64,000 nucleotides of DNA from Litoditis marina (Eukaryota > Nematoda > Chromadorea > Rhabditida > Rhabditidae): contig OZ038434.1 in assembly GCA_964036275.1 (NCBI GenBank), positions 28,815,511 through 28,879,510 of the forward strand, read 5' to 3'. This document shows positions 26,467 through 38,900 of this stretch, piece after piece (position 1 is the first letter of the stretch; each line of letters starts with the position of its first letter). The notes under the pieces were generated by a model, which was given only the letters and a program-made list of their open reading frames with translations, was not told the DNA's origin and searched no databases. Position numbers and translations under genes: made by a program.

Positions 26467-26953
26467 TGAAACGAATGTGATGTTATGTACATTTTGTGAC
26501 GTATCTCACGTACCTATTCCAATTAGCTCTGGTAGAGTTTTTCGTAACAACGAAAACAAACTGTTTTCCAACTAGGTTTCCGAGTTAACGTTCACGTATG
26601 CACGTAACACGTTGGAATCGTTCAAAGTAAACAACTTTTTCTCCAGTGAATCGAAATTTACTTCTATCATTGTCAGGTATCTGGACTACTGTCTAACTAT
26701 TGATTTTCCCAAGTTTCAGTTTTCATTCGAGGTTTTTCGTTTGAACTTACATTTTAAATTTTATCTGATTATTTTCATTGGTCAAAAATAGTGCAACGAT
26801 TCAGTCAACAGTGCAACATTTCAGTTACAGTACCCCTGGAATGGAATCATCATAACTGATGTTCCACCGAATTTGACTGCGTATCCGACTATTTCCACTG
26901 ACTATTCAATCTGACCGCGTTGACTGAGTATTCGATCAATACCGATGACCAGC

Positions 26954-29900
26954 ATGGGCGCTCCCTTGACATCAGGCAATGATGAGGACAAAAAAGCGGG
27001 AACCAGGTTAGACACCGTATTTTGTCACTGAAACGAGATAGAGGGCCTTGATACTTTCGCCCCCCCCCATAGTTTAAGTTTGGCTCAAAAGATGTGGTTT
27101 TATTCTTTGACCCCCCCCCCCCACTCACAAAAGTAGATGTTGATGTTTGCTTGAGAAATTTCGTGGAAGGGCTTGAAACTAAGTCTAAATGTTCCGCAGA
27201 GTTAGGATGTAGTGAAACTTGAAAACTCGAAAATTTCAAACGAAAATTTCGAGTGTCAAATGAATTTCACGGGTTAGAGGTGAAAAATAAGTATGGGTCC
27301 CCCCCCTTCTCATATTTTTAGATTGAATGTTTATTAAAGCTTCTAGAGTGTTTACTGTTTCAACAACAAGCCTCTAAGGTGTATCTGACCGTGGACCGTT
27401 GTGTTTGTTGTTTGATCCCGTCATGTTTCCGTCGAAGTTCGGGAGTTGTGGCGTGAATCGAGATCAAACTACAAGGTTTTGTCTACACCCAATCTCTGTT
27501 CTGTTATATCGAGAGCTCAGGCTTTCCAGAGTTTTCAAGAAGACGAGTCCCAACGGCAAAATCACCACTTATTTGGGCAAACGAGATTTCATTGATCGAG
27601 GCGACTATGTTGATTTGATAGGTGGGTTGTATCGTCTGTTTCACTCGTTCATGAAGAATTACTCTATGCCATATTGTTTTTTTCTTGTGACTGTTCTCTA
27701 CTAGACAAATAGATTCAATTAAAAGCAGTTACGGTAGAGGACATTAGTGAGTAGACATGTACTGCTTGCTTGTTGTACTACTAACATGGACAGAAATTTT
27801 CTGATCAGAAACCAGTTTCTTTTACACTAGTTTCAATTTTTTAGGTCAATTTTTTTGTTTCTTGTTGTTACCGACTATTTTTCCAGATGGCATGGTCCTG
27901 GTTGACGAGGAGTACATCAAAGAGAACAAAAAAGTAAGCTGGGTTTTCTTTACATTATACAAAATTTTATTCTTTACATTATTCTATGTTATGTCTCGAA
28001 CACTGGTGCGGTCTTGTCAGTCAGAATACTGCCACACAAAGAAAAACTTATTTGTAGTTTGATCTCGAAACATGGCCTAGTTCTGAAAATTGGGCGACTA
28101 CAAGCTACAATTACAGCGGGATAGGTCGACATAGTATTGGAAACAGCGAATTCTGAATCTGACATCTGTTTCTGATGAATATATGGTTTGCACATGAAAA
28201 CTCATTATTTTATGATAAAGCTCATATTTTCTCACTTTCTCCAGTTCTCTTTTATAGCTTTAAATTGGAATTCTCAGGTGACCGCGAACCTTCTGGCCGC
28301 ATTTCGGTACGGAAGAGAGGACCTGGATGTACTGGGACTGACGTTCAGGAAGGACCTCATCGCACAAACGTTCCAGGTGCCTTTTGAATCTATTTTCTCT
28401 CGAAAAGGTTTGCATAGCCAGGTGATGCTAATAATTGGTTTGCACAGAATTCTTGTTGGTGCCTCAGTTTTTTGTGTGTGTTATTTGTATGTTGAGAACA
28501 AATAATTCGATGTTCAAACAATCGAAATTGAACCGGAATCCAAGAGCGATTCGCTCGGAATCGAACCTATCAAGAGAGAACCAAACAGAACATTTGCAAA
28601 AAGGGGGGGGGGAGGGTTAAGTAATATATCTTCGCCGGGTGACCTCCATGTTGTGTCAGGTGTTCCCCGTGGACCCCTCTGCAACGAAGCGACCCTTGAC
28701 CCGACTGCAGGAGCGTCTCATGAGGAAATTGGGTCCCAACGCCTTCCCATTTTGGTTCGAAGTCGCGCCGAGAAGTGCCAGTAGTGTCACGTTACAGGTA
28801 CAGTGTATAGAAAAAATAGTTTGTAGTTTTTGTTCTTACAGTTTAGTCGTCACGGTTTCAATTATCATATGACCACTTATAGACTTCATCCCTGTCATGT
28901 TAAAGGTACGATATATAGAGAAAGGCAACACGTATTTGTAAGTCAATCTCGAAACACTCCATAATTCATGAATTGTATGTGCATTTCTAACTGTCTGAGA
29001 TTTGATTTTGTACGTATGGATGATGTTGGTGTATGATTGTTACTTTAGAATAGAATAGATTCATTCCTTCCAGGCTACCCTTTCTTAATCTCTTTGTTTA
29101 GTTCAAAATGACTATAACATTTTTTCTAAATTTGTTACGTAGTTGTGTTTTGTACAGCTCTTGAAAATAAATATCGATTTTCAGCCGGCTCCCGGCGATA
29201 CGGGTAAACCGTGCGGCGTCGACTACGAGCTGAAGACAGTAGTTGGAGGTCCCGAGGCGAACCAGAACGAGAAGGGCAAGAAACAGTGAGTACAATCTGG
29301 TATCTCATCTGGTTTAAACTAGGATGAATATATTATGGTTTCCAATGTTCATACTTGAACTGTACACGGCTGCTGTTAATGTAATCTAACTGCTAAAACT
29401 GTCTGAAGGTTTTGAATGATTTGTATAGGTTCCAAACACGTCTGTCAATTCTCAATTTGTCTCCATTCGAAACTCGCCGGCAAATCGGGACTTTTCGAGT
29501 CGCCGATTGGTCTTCCCCGGCGGATAGCCTTCGATTTTCATAGTTTCAAGTGAATTATCTTATATTATGTGTTTTTTCTTCTCCAAATCTCTATTAAATA
29601 TTGTATATTTCGTTATTCTGACGTTCATTTATTCCAGGTCGACGAGTAGTGTCCGTCTGGCCATCCGGAAGTTGACGTACGCGCCGTGGGAGGCGCGACC
29701 GCAACCAATTGTCGACGTCACCAAGGACTTCATTATGAGTCCCGGCGTACTTCACATGGAGGCCACATTGGATAAAGAGGTAAGGTTCATGCACAAGGAT
29801 TGAATCTCAATTGTAGCTTGATCTCGCCATAAATCACAAGTTTTATTCAAAAATCAACGGGATCAAACTACAAGAACAGCGCAAAAGTACAACATAAACC

Positions 29901-32900
29901 GTATGGCTTGCTTTGAAAACAGCGAACTCTGTAGTCGACTTCACGAAAGATTCTATCATTAGTCTACTGCACATGGAGGCCACCTTGCATAAAGAGGTTC
30001 AGTTCATTGGGTTGTAGTTTGATGTCAGCATTATATGGTACAATCATCGTCGTCCAGCTCTCTTAAATTGCATGTAATACCATGTGCGCGTAACAGGGCA
30101 AACGTAGCCTTTTATTTTCTACTTTTCTCTCCATTAACCCTTTCGGAGTGCCACATATTATGTGAAAAGTCACGTGTTCACTTGCGATTGAATTCTATTC
30201 TATTATATTCTATTATATTATATGCTTTACAAACCCTTTTATTTTCTACTTTTCTCTCCATTAACCCTTTCGGAGTGCCACATATTATGTGAAAATTCAC
30301 GTGTTCACTTGCGATTGAATTCTATTCTATTATATTCTATTATATTATATGCTTTACAAATTCCGACCAAGAAGAAACATGATAAAGTTGTAAAAAGCCA
30401 AATTTACCGTATGCTCCATGCACCGTGGTATGCATTCAAAAAAGCGAACGTTATTTTGGACGTCACCAAGGTTTTTTTTTCATTTTGTATGCAATTCTTC
30501 CTGATAGTGTTCGGTCATTCCTATTCAAAAACTGAAGGGTAGTGTATATTTCCGTTGTTGATGTATACCTCTCTTAAAAAAGTTTATAGTCATAGTTCAC
30601 GGAAAATACGAGGATGATGTTAATTTCAGTTTGTTCTGTGCGGTTTTTTTTCTCGAACCTTTCTCTGCTTTCTGACCTCTTTTTCTTGAGAGGGCCATAG
30701 TTCGAATGCGTTCCTGTGCACTCAGCCAGATAGACTAATCCAATTATACGAGGGGGGGGGAGTTCATCTAAGAAGCAGCCCAGAGGCCATTCGCCATTGG
30801 AAAGCAATCAACTAATTCGGGGGGAGAACTCTTAAAGGCACCGTTAGGCTGGAGTTCAATTGCGCGGAATAGTAGTACGAGAAGCTATTTTGAATGAAAA
30901 ATCGATTTGTAATTTCATTTAAACGTGGTTGATGATCTTATGAAAATGCAAGTGGGAGAGAGAGCGAGGGAAAGAAAGGAAGATAGATAGAGGGCTCAAA
31001 GGAGGGAAAGAAGAGAGAGAAAGAGAAGAAAGAGAGAGAGCCCAAAAAGAGGGAGGGAAAGAAGAGAGAGAGAGCGAGAGAGAGGGAGGGAAAGAAAGCG
31101 AAAGAAGAGAGATAGAAAAGTAGAGAATGAGAGAGAAATCCACTACTTCCAGATGTACTACCACGGCGAGTCGATAGCCGTCAATGTTCATCTCCAGAAC
31201 AACAGCAACAAGACTGTCAAAAAGATGAAGGTGACTTTACGTTTTTTGAACAAGGTCTATGTATTTCGCATTCTGTAGGATTACTGTATTGACTCGGTCA
31301 TTTTTAAGCGTTCGCAATTATGTCCATTTTTTTTAAATTTTTAAATTTATTTATTTATTCACGTCGCTTCGTTACGAGGCGGTGTTCATTTTACATGTCA
31401 CAGATCTTTGTAGCAACAGTTTCTTGTAAGGTCTTGGTCCCTTTCCTTCATAGAAGTCTTCATGGTGGACTATCGAATGCTCTGTTGGCATTGATCCAGT
31501 GACATGCGAAAAACTCATTGGGGAAGGGGAAGAGAACTGCTTGTGAACACATATTCCTGTTGGGAATACGGACCAGCGATTCCCAGTCGCGCGTGGCCCG
31601 GGTTTTCTTCCTGATCGTCGTCTCAGTCGATTTGATATTGACATAATTCGTAGAACGCTGGAATCTTGTTGTTTTGCTGACGGGTTCGGTACTTTCCTAG
31701 TTCAAAGAGACTGTATTTGCGTCAGTAACGGAGAATTTTTTCTACAGATACCTCATATTTGAATATTCACTTTCTTATATTGAAAAATTTGAAATTCAAT
31801 CGATTTTTCAGGTGAGCGTGGTTCAAGTGGCGGATATCTGTCTGTTCACCACCGCCTCCTACACCTGTGAGGTGGCCAGAGTGGATAGCAGGTGGGAAAA
31901 TCAATAAATCAATAGCGAATTGTACCCATTGGGGTTTTTGTAGTTCGTAGAAACTGTAATTGGGAATCTGAAGAGGATGGCCCTTTTTATCCGGAAGTAT
32001 ATAATTTGACGAAACTTAAATTTATTTCAGACGTTGAAGCTCCCTTGAAGAACTGTCTTTGTTCCAGGTTTTCAGCCCATTTTAGGCTAGAAATGAAAAT
32101 CCGAAATAATAAACTAAAGTCCATACTGTAGTACGACAGAAACTTTGCAACGGTACCTTTTCGTATTTTACATCTTCTACGTGTGGGTTTTGTGAAAATG
32201 AACTCGCAACTCGAAATACTTGAAATTGGACATCTTCACAACTCGGAAAACTTTTCTAAATTTTCAACTAGATTTACAAGCCTTATCAGTGTCCATCGTT
32301 TCAGCCAGCGATTTTCCTTGGCTTTTTTATCGGTGTATCTCTTCTTGAAGTTTTTCTGCGCTGGAAAAAGTGTAATTCTCAATCCAAAGACGAGCTTTGT
32401 TTTATATCGTGTTTATTTTCAGCGAGGGTTTCCCGGTGGGACCCGGCTCAACTCTGTCCAAAGTTTTCTCTGTGTGTCCCCTTTTGAAGTTCAACAAGGA
32501 CAAACGAGGACTGGCCCTGGACGGACAATTGAAACACGAGGACACCAATCTGGCATCTAGCACCATGTTAGTTTGCTTATTGATTTCCTCTAAATTGTTC
32601 AGTCAATTAGTTATCGACATTTGAAGAATCTGGCACTTTGTATCTGCACAACAGAGAAAAGTGAAGTAGTAGATGAATATTGTATATGGATTTCTAAATA
32701 TCGGAACCAGTTACTAGAAATTAGTTGAATAACTCACACTTTTCGATACGTTCTGGGATATAATAGTGGGGAAAATGCTATAAATAAGCACGATGCTGAT
32801 GATGGTTTCAATGTTTATTTACTTTCAGCATGGATCGAAAAACGTCGAAAGAAAGCCTGGGCATCGTTGTTCAGTACAAGGTTCGTGTGAAAACCCTATT

Positions 32901-35900
32901 CTTTCTTTATTATCAAGTCCTATTTTCCTATAGCCCCAGCAGCAGTTTACATGTGTACTTTGTAGTTTGCTCCTATTTCAGGTCAAAATCCGTGCTCAAA
33001 TTGCCGGTTTGGGCGGCAAATTCGGCGGCGGCAGCGAATTGGTGGCAGAACTTCCGTTCACGCTGACCCATGCGAAACCCGCGGAAACCCCGGAGAGAAG
33101 GGTTGGTTCATTGGGACAATTTAGTAGTAGTATATGATCTGAGGAACTTTACTTTTCACGTGAAAAGTAATACTAATGATCCTTTACCACGCAAAAATAT
33201 TCCTTTGAGAATAAACTGCTTCTAGGCGACCAAAGTAGTAGACCTGTCCGTGAAGGAACCAAAAGGGGCGGAGCCTAGGGCGCGGCTGCACCCAGCGCGC
33301 AGCCAGCCGGCAACATACAGTAACCTAGGTACAGTAACCTAGGTACAGTATAACGTTAATTCTTAAGGAAAAAGTTTTTCTCAAGTTTTATCGCACGTTT
33401 CTACACGTGTCCACACGTTCTCTCACGTTTCTTTCTTGGCTCTTTTCCAAGGAATTTTCCAGAACCGGAGTATTTCGCAATACTTTATGCATATTTCGCA
33501 ATAGCAAGAGAAAAATCGATAATTGAATGGTGGGCGCGGCGCATTTGTAAGCCTTATCGCGTAGTGTAGAAGTATATCTGCGACGCGTAACTGGTTCAAT
33601 GTACTTCGGTTGACAACATATTAAAGTTATTGATTTGTATTGACTTGTATCCGCTGGCTGCGCAACTATAGTTTGTTTATATTAGTGCAACAGGTGCCAG
33701 GCACCAGGCTGCTCAGAATAGAAAACGAGGGGTTTTAAAGCCTCATGGGGGTTATAACTTCCAAGTACAGTTTATTCGGTTCACACGTGACATGTGTTTT
33801 AACAGGAAAGATGGCATCCATCAATCTACCTCAAACTTGGGTAATTAAACCGGATGGGGTTATCCAACATACGTACTTAGATAACGTTTTCACGTGTTAC
33901 ACGTGGTGTGCCATGTAAATGTAGGTGTCCTGTACAGCCTTCCATGTAAAATTAAACACGCGTGAGTTACAGATATCGAAAAAAAGCTGCATTCTACTCT
34001 ACATGAAACATGAAAAACACCCGAGATTCCCGATTTGTGATGCAATTTTTAAAGGACTGTGTATAGCAAATACCGGGCGCGGCGAGACCCATAACGCAAT
34101 CAAAATTAACTATGCCGACAAGCTGCAATACGCAGTATATACGTTATATTGTTAATATAATATTACCTAAACGTATACGGATCACACATTGCATGTTTCA
34201 CAACAAGAAAGCATTTTCTGTGTTTTCCTAAAAAAAATTTCAAAACTTTGTCGGTTTACAACCAGAATGCACCTTTAACTTGGGTACTAAACTGACTGGT
34301 TGGAAAAATCGTCGACATACGTATTTAGTTCAGGTTTTCACGTGTTACACGTAGTGTGACGAGCAAATGTACGCCTGTAACCGGTAACAACAAGTGTTGT
34401 AAATAGGGACCGTAATTTCTTGCCATTTTCATACTTTGTTCCAAAATTTTTATACTTTAACGGGAAAACTTCCTTACTTTTGTTGACATTTGTGTACTTT
34501 AATGAAGTATCATCTCGGAATTCCCAGCACTGGTGTAATTATTGATCACCTTCTAAAAGAGTATCTATATTATTGAACAACACAACACAACACATCCAAT
34601 TTTAACTACAAACTCTAAAGCATTTAATGGAGTCACCAAACGTGATTCCGTAATGCGTTTAACAACATGCAGTATTTTCTTGGAATTCGTAGTATTGGTA
34701 ATAGAGACACGCGGTGTGTTGCGCACAAAACAAAAGTTTTTTGGGTTGATAATTTTATTACAAAGTCCACAATTTTATATACAATCTTCTCCTTCCGGTT
34801 CCTTTCTGGCGGGTTCGCCTGGACATGGGAGCTGGCGCCGGAACTCCATAAACTCTATCGGCGGAAACGTTTGTTTTAGTCATTTTTCTCCTGGCGCTTC
34901 TTGAGACTACCGGAGTCCACTGGTCGGCACTTTTATCCGAAGCTGTATCGTAATTTTCGTTCTCATCGTGCTCAGATTCGGCCAACATTTCCAATTTAAT
35001 AGGTTTTTTTTCCTTTTCCGCTATTGGTTGAATGTCGTAATTCATCTTGCTTCGCACGTGATTGTAAAACTCCTCATAACCATACGGCATGAAATCAGTT
35101 TTGTACATTGCATAATCCAAGTTGGTATTTATGTTGGATCTTTCTATGACTCGGCCATCCAGCACAATTTCTTGCCTATCGTTCGTGCGAATCCCTTCAA
35201 ATATCTTCCAGAAGTTCTTATCTTTAGTAGGTAATTTGTATGCTGGTACGACATCGTTCGAAGGCGGCTGTTCGATTCGGACAGTTGGTGGAACATCAAT
35301 AGATTCTAGAAAACCTCGCAACCGAGCCATCGCATCTTCATAAAGTGCAACTTTTTCGTAGTCGGCGAGAGTTGTGCTATGTAGTATATCGGACATTCTC
35401 TGTTTCAGAGATGCTATATGTTTCTCATCCTCATTCAGAGGGGCAAGCATATATTTTCCGGTTGTTTTCATCTTCTCAAGTCACAAAAAGTAGAAGCTGT
35501 ATTCGGAAATGCCGTAATATTCTGCGCTGGGAGATTAAATTGAGGACTGGCTTCTGTAAGTGGTCTTAACGCAATCACTAGGTTATTTGGCGGTTTGGTG
35601 CTCATTGTCCCCTTTTATACTCTCCATATGTCACACTTTCGATCAACTTTCAAAAACAAATGTGTTGTGGTGTAGTGTAGTGGTGGTTGCTATCCGCAAG
35701 TTGCGGCGGGTATTATTTTTTATTGTTAAAAGAAGCCATTACAACTAATTAAATTGTTTATTCTATGAAAACACTCATAATTGTAGGTTACAAGCTGTTA
35801 ATGCTGGAATTATAATTGCTTCTATGTGATCCTGGGATAAGCGACGGAGTTGTCTTCTAGCCAAATCTGGACTGCGAATACTTGAAATGTCGTACAGGAG

Positions 35901-38900
35901 AGGTAGAACAGGTTTCAAAGTGTCCCTCTCAGAACAAGTTAGGAAAAGTTTGTCATTGTTCAAAATGTTATAAATAATCTCAACTAGGATATTTATCTGG
36001 GGAATCTGCGCTGTTTCAATTATAGTGCAATCGGACATGCACGTGAATAGGAACCCAGAATGTTTGCTTAAGCGACTGGACATAATCGTTGTTCGTGTTA
36101 AAATGATTCATTTGTCCGGTTTTGGTCGTTTTATAGCCAACTTGTGACATACATTGTAATGTTGTAAATCGCAAGTTTAGCACACCTGCCTTCATCGAGT
36201 CTCGTTCAATGCATGGTTACGATGTAGTTTAGTAAACAACAAGTAAGACACCTTGTTATTAGCGACGATAACCGCTTTCAGCGTACAAAATACGACACGC
36301 CTACTCTCCAAATAATAATTCTCAAAACTAACAATCATTTTCCAAACACCCACTTTTTAGGCAGCAGAGAGTTACAACAAGTAAGTCTCCATGCCTTTTC
36401 TATTCAAATAATTACGTACAAGTACACTTTTCCTTGCTAGGCCGCCCCCATGGGTACATGAAAGTTACTTTTTCAACTTTTGTAACTTTCGAAACATTCG
36501 AAAAATTTTATTTGTGTGTACCCACACGTTTCCTTGCTAGTCCACCCCTTAGGTACATGAAAGTTACTTTTTCAACTTTTGTAACTTTCGAAATATTCGA
36601 AACATTTTATTTGTGTGTACCCACACTTGTTCTTGCTAGGCCACCCCCTGGGTACATGAAAGTTACTTTTTCAACTTTTGTAACTTTCGGAACATTCCAA
36701 ACATTTTATTTGTGTGTACCCACACTTTTCCATACTAGGCCACCCCTGGGTACATGAAAGTTACTTTTTTCAATTTTTGTAACTTTCCAAACATTCCAAA
36801 CATTTTATTTGTGTGTAACCACACTCTTTCTTGCTAGTCCACCCCCTAAGTACAAGAAAGTTACTTTTTTCAAATTTTGTAACTTTCGAAACATTCCAAA
36901 GGCATCATTTGATTTGTGTGTACCCACACTTTTCCTTGCTAGGCCACCCCCTGGGTACATGAAACTTACTTTTTCAACTTTTGTAACTTTCCAAACATTC
37001 CAAACATTTGATTTGTGTGTACCCACACTTTCCTTGCTAGGCCACCCCCTGGGTACATGAAAGTTACTTTTTTCAACTTTTGTAACTTTCGAAACATTCC
37101 AAAGGCATCATTTGATTTGTGTGTACCCACACTTTTCCTTGCTAGGCCACCCCCTGGGTACATGAAAGTTACTTTTTCAACTTTTGTAACTTTCGAAACA
37201 TTCCAAAGGCATCATTTGATTTGTGTGTACCCACACTTTTCCCTGCTAGGCCACCCCCTGGGTACATGAAAGTTACTTTTTCACTTTTCGAACTTTCCAG
37301 TTCTCCAAAACTCTACTTTCACTCCGGTCTTTCACATTGTTTTTGGCGGGCTCATCGCCACGTCAGGCATTTTATGCCTAATACTCATTGTTGTTGGAAC
37401 TGAATTGTAAAATAAAAGGCACATCGAACTCACTTATTGTGAGTTCTCAATGCCTAATGAGTGGGTGTTGGAAATTTATGATATTTTCTTTTTTTTGTTT
37501 TAATTTGGTTATTGCTCTGCGGTGCGGAGCGGTTGAAGAAGTTATCTGCATAACAATCAACTGAGTTTGTCGTGAATGAATCACAGAAAATTGAGGGGTC
37601 CGTCTGGAAAAAGCCTGTTAGAAGGTTAGATTTCTTGTTTTCCAAATGAACGCGGGAAAACTGAGTCAGTTAAGTTGAACGCCTTCATCCAGGTGGGTAA
37701 AATTTGAGATTTTCAAAACACAGCTCCGCACCGCGGAGCAATAACCAAATTAAAACAAAAAAAAAGAAAATATCATAAATTTCCAACACCCACTCATTAG
37801 GCATTGAGAACTCACAATAAGTGAGTTCGATGTGCCTTTTATTTTACAATTCAGTTCCAACAACAATGAGTATTTGGCATAAAATGCCTGACGTGGCGAT
37901 GAGCCCGCCAAAAACAATGTGAAAGACCGGAGTGAAAGTAGAGTTTTGGAGAACTGGAAAGTTCGAAAAGTGATAAAGTAACTTTCATGTACCCAGGGGG
38001 TGGCCTAGCAGGGAAAAGTGTGGGTACACACAAATCAAATGATGCCTTTGGAATGTTTCGAAAGTTACAAAAGTTGAAAAAGTAACTTTCATGTACCCAG
38101 GGGGTGGCCTAGCAAGGAAAAGTGTGGGTACACACACATAAAATGATGCCTTTGGAATGTTTCGAAAGTTACAAAAGTTGAAAAAAGTAACTTTCATGTA
38201 CCCAGGGGGTGGCCTAGCAAGGAAAAGTGTGGGTACACACAAATCAAATGTTTGGAATGTTTGGAAAGTTACAAAAGTTGAAAAAGTAACTTTCATGTAC
38301 CCAGGGGGTGGCCTAGCAAGGAAAAGTGTGAGTACACACAAATCAAATGATGCCTTTGGAATGTTTCGAAAGTTACAAAATTTGAAAAAAGTAACTTTCT
38401 TGTACTTAGGGGGTGGACTAGCAAGAAAGAGTGTGGTTACACACAAATAAAAATGTTTGGAATGTTTGGAAAGTTACAAAAATTGAAAAAAGTAACTTTC
38501 ATGTACCCAGGGGTGGCCTAGTATGGAAAAGTGTGGGTACACACAAATAAAATGTTTGGAATGTTCCGAAAGTTACAAAAGTTGAAAAAGTAACTTTCAT
38601 GTACCCAGGGGGTGGCCTAGCAAGAACAAGTGTGGGTACACACAAATAAAATGTTTCGAATATTTCGAAAGTTACAAAAGTTGAAAAAGTAACTTTCATG
38701 TACCTAAGGGGTGGACTAGCAAGGAAACGTGTGGGTACACACAAATAAAATTTTTCGAATGTTTCGAAAGTTACAAAAGTTGAAAAAGTAACTTTCATGT
38801 ACCCATGGGGGCGGCCTAGCAAGGAAAAGTGTACTTGTACGTAATTATTTGAATAGAAAAGGCATGGAGACTTACTTGTTGTAACTCTCTGCTGCCTAAA

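Larger units (their letters stand above)
9767..26953. other. 17-kb gap between divergent bca-1 and arr-1
   Basis: No exon chain or RNA gene could be supported here on either strand. The stretch consists of AT-rich unique DNA, six or more families of short dispersed repeats, four CT microsatellites and several C/G tracts (listed separately). It must contain the upstream control regions of both flanking genes. The best candidate for a regulatory element on composition is the GC-rich block at 14530-14660. Confidence 0.6.

Noticed and set aside
27399..27529. arr-1 start codon in the frame running into exon 2 from 27399
   Set aside because: It lies in a GATCAAACTAC-family repeat. A better first exon with arrestin-like DKKAGT and a correct splice phase exists at 26954-27006.
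28188..28505. Longer ORF around arr-1 exon 4 as a separate gene
   Set aside because: Only 28278-28376 shows arrestin sequence. The rest is intron read-through past a good GT donor.
33925..34155. 76-codon frame present identically in both arms (also 41103-41333)
   Set aside because: It begins with GTG rather than ATG, has no TATA box or poly(A) signal in place, and its identity is explained by the high similarity of the arms. It could still be real if transcripts are found.
36434..37403. Repetitive ORFs in the ~100-bp arrays (also 37985-38822)
   Set aside because: They exist on both strands, change frame between units and simply repeat the array sequence.
36425..38830. CRISPR-like regular repeats
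   Set aside because: The host is a eukaryote, units are ~100 bp with no unique spacers, and the two arrays are mirror copies.
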